8,622 bases of DNA from Christensenella sp. UBA1214 (GTDB taxonomy: Bacteria; Bacillota; Clostridia; Christensenellales; CAG-138). Shown piece after piece: positions 5,904 to 8,622 of this stretch. The stretch lies in assembly GCA_002309375.1 (NCBI GenBank), contig DBXK01000033.1, forward strand, positions 14,579 through 23,200, given 5' to 3'. The number at the start of each line of letters is the position of its first letter. Within the stretch, counting starts at the first letter, position 1. The translations under genes were made by a program, and so were the position numbers. Under the pieces are notes generated by a model. It had not been told where the DNA came from and ran no database searches. It saw only the letters and a program-made list of their open reading frames with translations.

Positions 5904-5923
5904 CCGGGACCTCTCGGTCCCGG
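5904..5923 (-). repeat. Perfect 8-bp hairpin with GAGA (GNRA) loop, rpsH-rplF spacer
   Basis: The transcript reads CCGGGACC-GAGA-GGTCCCGG: eight uninterrupted base pairs, six of them G-C at minimum, closed by a GNRA-type loop. It is the strongest inverted repeat in the spacer. No run of T follows it, so it does not look like an intrinsic terminator. It may be a stability or processing element, a protein-binding hairpin, or a dispersed intergenic repeat. Confidence 0.6.
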
Positions 5924-5927
5924 GTTC

Positions 5928-5941
5928 GGTAACGAATTACC
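5928..5941 (-). repeat. UUCG-tetraloop hairpin over the rpsH stop codon
   Basis: On the transcript strand GGTAA-TTCG-TTACC forms a 5-bp perfect stem capped by the exceptionally stable UUCG tetraloop. The rpsH stop TAA is inside the 5' arm. It is the first of several hairpins in the rpsH-rplF spacer. Structure is read directly from complementarity; any role in termination, processing or S8 control is not shown. Confidence 0.5.
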
Positions 5942-6335
5942 AGATGTAAGCGAGAACTTCGCCGCCCACGCCCATCTTCCTTGCCTCGCGGTCGGTCATG
6001 ATGCCCTTCGAGGTGGAGATGATGGCGATTCCGAGACCGTTCAGCACCTTGGGGATGTTGTCCTTGCGGGCATAAACGCGGAGGCCGGGCTTGGAAATGC
6101 GCTTGAGGCCGGTGATGACGCGCTGCTTGTTGGCAGCATACTTCAGAGTGATGGTCATCATCTTTTCAACGCCTTCTTCGTTGACGGTGTAGCCCTTGAT
6201 GTAGCCTTCATTGAGGAGGATGTCCGCAATGGCGAGCTTCATGTTGGAAACGGGGACGTCAACGGTATCGTGCTTGACGATGAGAGCGTTGCGGATCCTG
6301 GTGAGCATATCAGCAATGGGATCTGTTACGAGCAT
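5937..6335 (-). CDS. rpsH: 30S ribosomal protein S8
   Basis: S8 binds helix 21 of 16S rRNA and organises the central domain. In E. coli it also represses the spc operon by binding its own mRNA. The 132 residues match the family: TDPIADMLTRIRNA at 4-17, a middle KRISKPGLRVYA segment (78-89), and the C-terminal signature STSKGIMTDREARKMGVGGE running to the terminal YIW. The ATG has TAAGGAGG upstream, overlapping the short spacer after rpsN. Its stop codon lies inside a small UUCG-loop hairpin, and the gene is followed by the longest spacer in the ribosomal part of the window, which contains further hairpins. Whether S8 binds any of this RNA is unknown. Confidence 0.98.
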   Translation of the reverse strand: MLVTDPIADMLTRIRNALIVKHDTVDVPVSNMKLAIADILLNEGYIKGYTVNEEGVEKMMTITLKYAANKQRVITGLKRISKPGLRVYARKDNIPKVLNGLGIAIISTSKGIMTDREARKMGVGGEVLAYIW

Positions 6336-6353
6336 TGTATTCTTCCTCCTTAA

Positions 6354-6539
6354 TTACCAGCTTGCCTTGCGAACGCCGGGGATCTCGCCCTTGTAAGCGA
6401 GCTCGCGGAAGCAAACGCGGCAGATGCCGTACTTACGAAGCACGGAGTGGGGCCTGCCGCAGATACGGCAACGGGTGTAAGCCCTGGTGGAAAACTTGGG
6501 AGTTGCCTGCTGCTTGTTTTTGAGTGCTGTCTTTGCCAT
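6354..6539 (-). CDS. rpsN: 30S ribosomal protein S14, short zinc-binding type
   Basis: At 61 residues this is the short S14 type (often called type Z), in contrast to the roughly 100-residue zinc-free form. S14 sits in the 30S head beside S3 and S10. Four cysteines form the zinc site: C24 and C27 in RCRICGRP, and C40 and C43 in ICRVCFRELA. The C-terminus GEIPGVRKASW is diagnostic for the family. The ATG follows GGGAGG, and the rplE stop TAA runs directly into that site (TAAGGGAGG). Organisms with this form often also carry a zinc-free paralogue elsewhere that is used under zinc limitation; none is visible here. Confidence 0.98.
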   Translation of the reverse strand: MAKTALKNKQQATPKFSTRAYTRCRICGRPHSVLRKYGICRVCFRELAYKGEIPGVRKASW

Positions 6540-6553
6540 TACTGTTTCCTCCC

Positions 6554-7171
6554 TTATTCGTTGGTGCCGAAGGGCATGCCGAGGAGCTTGAGAAGCTCGC
6601 GGGCTTCTTCATCGGTCTTTGCGGTGGTGACGAAGATTACGTCCATACCGCGGACCTTATCAACATCGTCATAGTTGATCTCGGGGAAGATCAGCTGTTC
6701 CTTGAGGCCCATGGCGTAGTTGCCGCGGCCGTCAAAGCTGGTGTCGGACACGCCGCGGAAGTCGCGGACGCGGGGCAGGACGATGTTCATGAGCTTATCG
6801 GCGAAGTAGTACATGCGGTCGCCGCGGAGGGTGACCTTTGCGCCGACGTTCATGCCCTGACGAACTTTGAAGTTCGCGACGGACTTCTTGGCCTTGGTGA
6901 TGACGGGCTTCTGGCCTGCGATCAGACCGAGCTCTTCAACGGCGGCGTCGATGCCCTTGGGGTTATCCTTATCGGAGCCGAGGCCCATGTTAAGGACGAT
7001 CTTCTCGAGCTTCGGAACCTCCATGGGGTTCTTGTAGCCGAATTTTTCAACGAGCTGAGGAACGATCTCCTTATACTTGACGCGGAGACGAGCGGGCTCG
7101 GTGAACGGTTTGGCTTCCTCGCCTTTGTTTTTCTTCTTCGCGGGAGCCGGTGCGTTTTCTTTCTTTGCCAC
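6554..7171 (-). CDS. rplE: 50S ribosomal protein L5 with basic N-terminal extension
   Basis: L5 binds 5S rRNA in the central protuberance and contacts P-site tRNA. The core begins near residue 29 with LRVKYKEIVPQLVEKFGYKN and continues through VPKLEKIVLNMGLG (about 53-66), the KPVITKAKKSVANFKVRQG stretch and the late YGRGNYA-type segment, here DGRGNYAMGLKEQLIFPEI. The protein is 205 residues against the usual 179-180. The excess is a Lys/Ala/Pro-rich N-terminal tail of roughly 27 residues (MAKKENAPAPAKKKNKGEEA and on). The start is a GTG at 7169-7171 with GAGGAGG about 9 nt upstream. I found no in-frame start codon near the normal beginning of the core: codons 29 and 31 are CTC and GTC. The extension is therefore probably translated. 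Confidence 0.96.
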   Translation of the reverse strand: MAKKENAPAPAKKKNKGEEAKPFTEPARLRVKYKEIVPQLVEKFGYKNPMEVPKLEKIVLNMGLGSDKDNPKGIDAAVEELGLIAGQKPVITKAKKSVANFKVRQGMNVGAKVTLRGDRMYYFADKLMNIVLPRVRDFRGVSDTSFDGRGNYAMGLKEQLIFPEINYDDVDKVRGMDVIFVTTAKTDEEARELLKLLGMPFGTNE

Positions 7172-7185
7172 TGTTAGTTACCTCC

Positions 7186-7527
7186 TCAGTCGATGTTCTT
7201 GCCGCACTTCTTGCAGGTACGGACCTTGATGGTCTTGCCGCCCTTCTCGATGAAGGAATGGCCGACGCGGGTGGGTTTCTTGCAGCTGGGGCAGACCAGC
7301 ATCACGTTGGAAACGTGGATGGTGCCTTCCTGCTCGATCCTGCCGCCGGTCTCGCCCTGCCTGCGGGGCTTGGTGTGACGGACGGTCATGTTCCTGCCCT
7401 GGACGACGATGCGCTGAGCGGAGGGATAGACCTTGAGGACTTTACCGGTCTTGCCGGAATCCTTCATGTTATCGCCGGTGATGATCATGACGGTATCGCC
7501 GGTACGAATGTTCATCTTGCTTGACAT
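7186..7527 (-). CDS. rplX: 50S ribosomal protein L24 (four-cysteine form)
   Basis: L24 is an assembly-initiating protein of the 50S subunit that binds the 5' region of 23S rRNA near the tunnel exit. The KOW motif is at about residues 6-35 (IRTGDTVMIITGDNMKDSGKTGKV), followed by the family segment GRNMTVRHTKP at 44-54 and the HVSNVMLVCP strand. The C-terminal part has two cysteine pairs, C79/C82 and C105/C108, spaced like a zinc ribbon; many Firmicutes L24 proteins keep this form. Zinc binding is an inference from spacing. The length of 113 is slightly longer than the roughly 103 of E. coli and is accounted for by the cysteine tail. The ATG at 7525-7527 follows GAGGAGGT; a second Met at residue 5 is less well placed. 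Confidence 0.97.
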   Translation of the reverse strand: MSSKMNIRTGDTVMIITGDNMKDSGKTGKVLKVYPSAQRIVVQGRNMTVRHTKPRRQGETGGRIEQEGTIHVSNVMLVCPSCKKPTRVGHSFIEKGGKTIKVRTCKKCGKNID

Positions 7528-7540
7528 AGCTTACCTCCTC

Positions 7541-7909
7541 TTACAGCACTTCGGGTGCGAGGGACACGATCTTCATGTAGTCCTTCTCACGAAGTTCCCT
7601 TGCGACGGGTCCGAAGATACGGGTGCCGCGGGGCTGCTTCTGGTCGTTGATGATGACAGCTGCGTTATCGTCGAACCTGATGTGGCTGCCATCTTCGCGA
7701 TGGATGCCGGTCACGGTGCGGACGACGACTGCCTTCACAACATCCTTTTTCTTGACTGCGCCGCCGGGGGATGCGCTCTTAACAGAAGCAACGATGACGT
7801 CGCCAATGCTTGCGAACTTCCTCTTGGAGCCGCCAAGAACACGGATGCACATAATTTCTTTAGCGCCGCTGTTGTCGGCAACTTTTAACCTGGTTTGCGG
7901 TTGAATCAT
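7541..7909 (-). CDS. rplN: 50S ribosomal protein L14
   Basis: At 122 residues this is exactly the usual bacterial L14 length. L14 forms intersubunit bridges with 16S rRNA and contacts L19. The five-stranded beta-barrel region opens with MIQPQTRLKVADNSGAK. The central family signature lies around residues 60-85, seen as AVVVRTVTGIHREDGSHIRF followed by DNAAVIIN. The C-terminus carries PRGTRIFGPVARELR and ends in IVSLAPEVL, as in most bacteria. The start ATG has GGGAGG about 6 nt upstream. It sits 17 nt after rpsQ and 13 nt before rplX. No oddities. Confidence 0.98.
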   Translation of the reverse strand: MIQPQTRLKVADNSGAKEIMCIRVLGGSKRKFASIGDVIVASVKSASPGGAVKKKDVVKAVVVRTVTGIHREDGSHIRFDDNAAVIINDQKQPRGTRIFGPVARELREKDYMKIVSLAPEVL

Positions 7910-7926
7910 GTTGTCCTCCCTACGGC

Positions 7927-8199
7927 TTACTTAGCCTTCTCAATGATCTTCACGAGACGCCAGCGCTTATCCTTGGAAAGGGGGCGGGTCTCCATGATCC
8001 TGACGGTATCGCCGATACCGCACTCATTGTTCTCGTCGTGGGCCTTGACCTTCAGGGTGTGGTTGACCATCTTGCCGTAAAGGGGATGACGAACCTTGGT
8101 CTTGACTTCAACGACGATCGTTTTATCCATCTTATCGCTGGTGACGACACCAACGCGGGTCTTACGGAAGCCCCTGACGGGAGCATTGTTCATTTCCAT
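7927..8199 (-). CDS. rpsQ: 30S ribosomal protein S17
   Basis: A 90-residue OB-fold primary-binding protein of the 5' domain of 16S rRNA. Family hallmarks are visible: RKTRVGVVTSDKMDKTIVVEV at about 12-32, the H-P-x-YGK segment (RHPLYGKMV) and the late GDTVRIMETRPLSKDKRWRLV motif. The start is the ATG at 8197-8199, because GGGAGG sits 8 nt upstream; a second ATG two codons in (8191-8193) is too far from that site. The ribosome binding site follows closely on the rpmC stop (TAATTAAGGGAGG). Gaps on both sides are under 20 nt, consistent with one polycistronic message. Confidence 0.97.
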   Translation of the reverse strand: MEMNNAPVRGFRKTRVGVVTSDKMDKTIVVEVKTKVRHPLYGKMVNHTLKVKAHDENNECGIGDTVRIMETRPLSKDKRWRLVKIIEKAK

Positions 8200-8217
8200 T
8201 TAAATATCCTCCCTTAA

Positions 8218-8412
8218 TTAAGCACGCTCGTTGATAAGAGTCTTGACCCTTGCGATGTCACGCTTGCATTCCTTCATGAGCATGGGGTTTGCGAGCTGAC
8301 CGGTTGCGTGGCGGAATCTGAGGTTGAACAGCTCGGCCTTCAGTTCGTTTTCCTTGGCCTTGAGCTCTTCAACGCTGAGCTGCTGCAGCTTTTCCCATTC
8401 TTTCTTGTTCAT
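8218..8412 (-). CDS. rpmC: 50S ribosomal protein L29
   Basis: A 64-residue protein of the normal L29 size. L29 lies near the polypeptide exit tunnel next to L23, at the docking site for SRP and trigger factor. The sequence fits the two-helix antiparallel hairpin: a charged first helix (about residues 5-33, with LSVEELKAKENELKAELFNL), the family motif LRFRHATGQLANP at about 31-43, and a second basic helix (RDIARVKTLINER). The ATG at 8410-8412 is preceded by GGAGGAG that overlaps the end of rplP, so translation is probably coupled to L16. An 18-nt gap to rpsQ follows. Nothing is unusual in length or sequence. Confidence 0.97.
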   Translation of the reverse strand: MNKKEWEKLQQLSVEELKAKENELKAELFNLRFRHATGQLANPMLMKECKRDIARVKTLINERA

Positions 8413-8415
8413 GGC

Positions 8416-8622
8416 TTACTCCTCCACGGTCTCTTCAACTTTGGCTGCCTGGGCTTCCATGTCAGCCTTCCTGACGAACTTGCACTTCAGCGGGAGCTTG
8501 TGCATCGCAAGACGGAGCGCCTCGCGAGCAACGGGCTCTTCGACCTCGGCGACCTCGAAGAGGATCCTGCCGGGCTTGACGACCGCTACCCAATACTCGG
8601 GGGAACCTTTACCGGAACCCAT
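8416..8622 (-). CDS. rplP: 50S ribosomal protein L16, C-terminal part (5' end beyond window)
   Basis: L16 is a large-subunit protein that binds 23S rRNA near the A-site tRNA elbow and the peptidyl transferase centre. The visible 68 residues hold the family's C-terminal half: the MGSGKGSPEYWVAVVKPG segment at the edge of the window, then GRILFEV, a helix containing REALRLAMHKLP and the KCKFV strand. The methionine at 8620-8622 is almost certainly internal, because full-length L16 has about 70 residues before this motif, so the gene is cut by the window edge rather than truncated. The tail after KFV is acidic and Ala/Glu-rich and ends in ETVEE. Only 3 nt separate its stop from rpmC, and the rpmC ribosome binding site (GGAGGAG) is formed by the last Glu codons and the stop. 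Identity is certain; the start is not visible. Confidence 0.97.
   Translation of the reverse strand: MGSGKGSPEYWVAVVKPGRILFEVAEVEEPVAREALRLAMHKLPLKCKFVRKADMEAQAAKVEETVEE

Noticed and set aside
1..8622. Novel system, mobile element or horizontally acquired island
   Set aside because: All coding regions are the conserved spc-alpha cluster in canonical order with uniform style of ribosome binding sites; no transposase, phage, toxin, CRISPR or att-like repeat is visible.

Overview
This window is a stretch of the conserved bacterial S10-spc-alpha ribosomal protein cluster. Every gene lies on the minus strand, so transcription runs from high to low coordinates. In transcript order the genes are: L16 (5' end outside the window), L29, S17, L14, L24, L5, S14, S8, L6, L18, S5, L30, L15, secY, adk, map, a small KOW-domain RNA-binding protein, infA and the first codons of rpmJ (L36). 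The next genes in this family of operons, beyond position 1, are normally rpsM, rpsK, rpsD, rpoA and rplQ.

The organism is most likely a fairly GC-rich member of the Firmicutes, class Clostridia. This inference rests on the short four-cysteine S14, the four-cysteine LID of adenylate kinase, the YbzG-like KOW gene between map and infA, and strong AGGAGG-type ribosome binding sites before nearly every gene. I cannot name a genus.

Layout. From 8622 to 5937 (L16 to S8) and from 5794 to 2323 (L6 to SecY) the genes are packed with gaps of about 3-19 nt or with overlaps. Several stop codons are fused to the next Shine-Dalgarno sequence. rplO/secY (4 nt) and adk/map (8 nt) overlap. Three larger spacers stand out. 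The 142-nt rpsH-rplF spacer carries a series of hairpins. The 102-nt secY-adk spacer carries one long imperfect GC-rich hairpin. The map-KOW junction carries a perfect consensus housekeeping promoter (TTGACA, 17 nt, TATAAT) whose -35 box lies inside the end of map. That promoter should give the KOW-infA-rpmJ and downstream alpha-operon genes their own transcription start.

How the genes work together: the ribosomal proteins build both subunits, SecY is the membrane channel that receives nascent exported proteins, Map removes the initiator methionine as chains leave the ribosome, IF-1 acts in initiation, and Adk balances adenine nucleotides. No mobile element, CRISPR array, tRNA, rRNA or defence system is visible. 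I do not see a new biological system here. The points worth a second look are regulatory (promoter and intergenic RNA structures) and protein-terminal variations (the L5 and KOW-protein N-terminal extensions).
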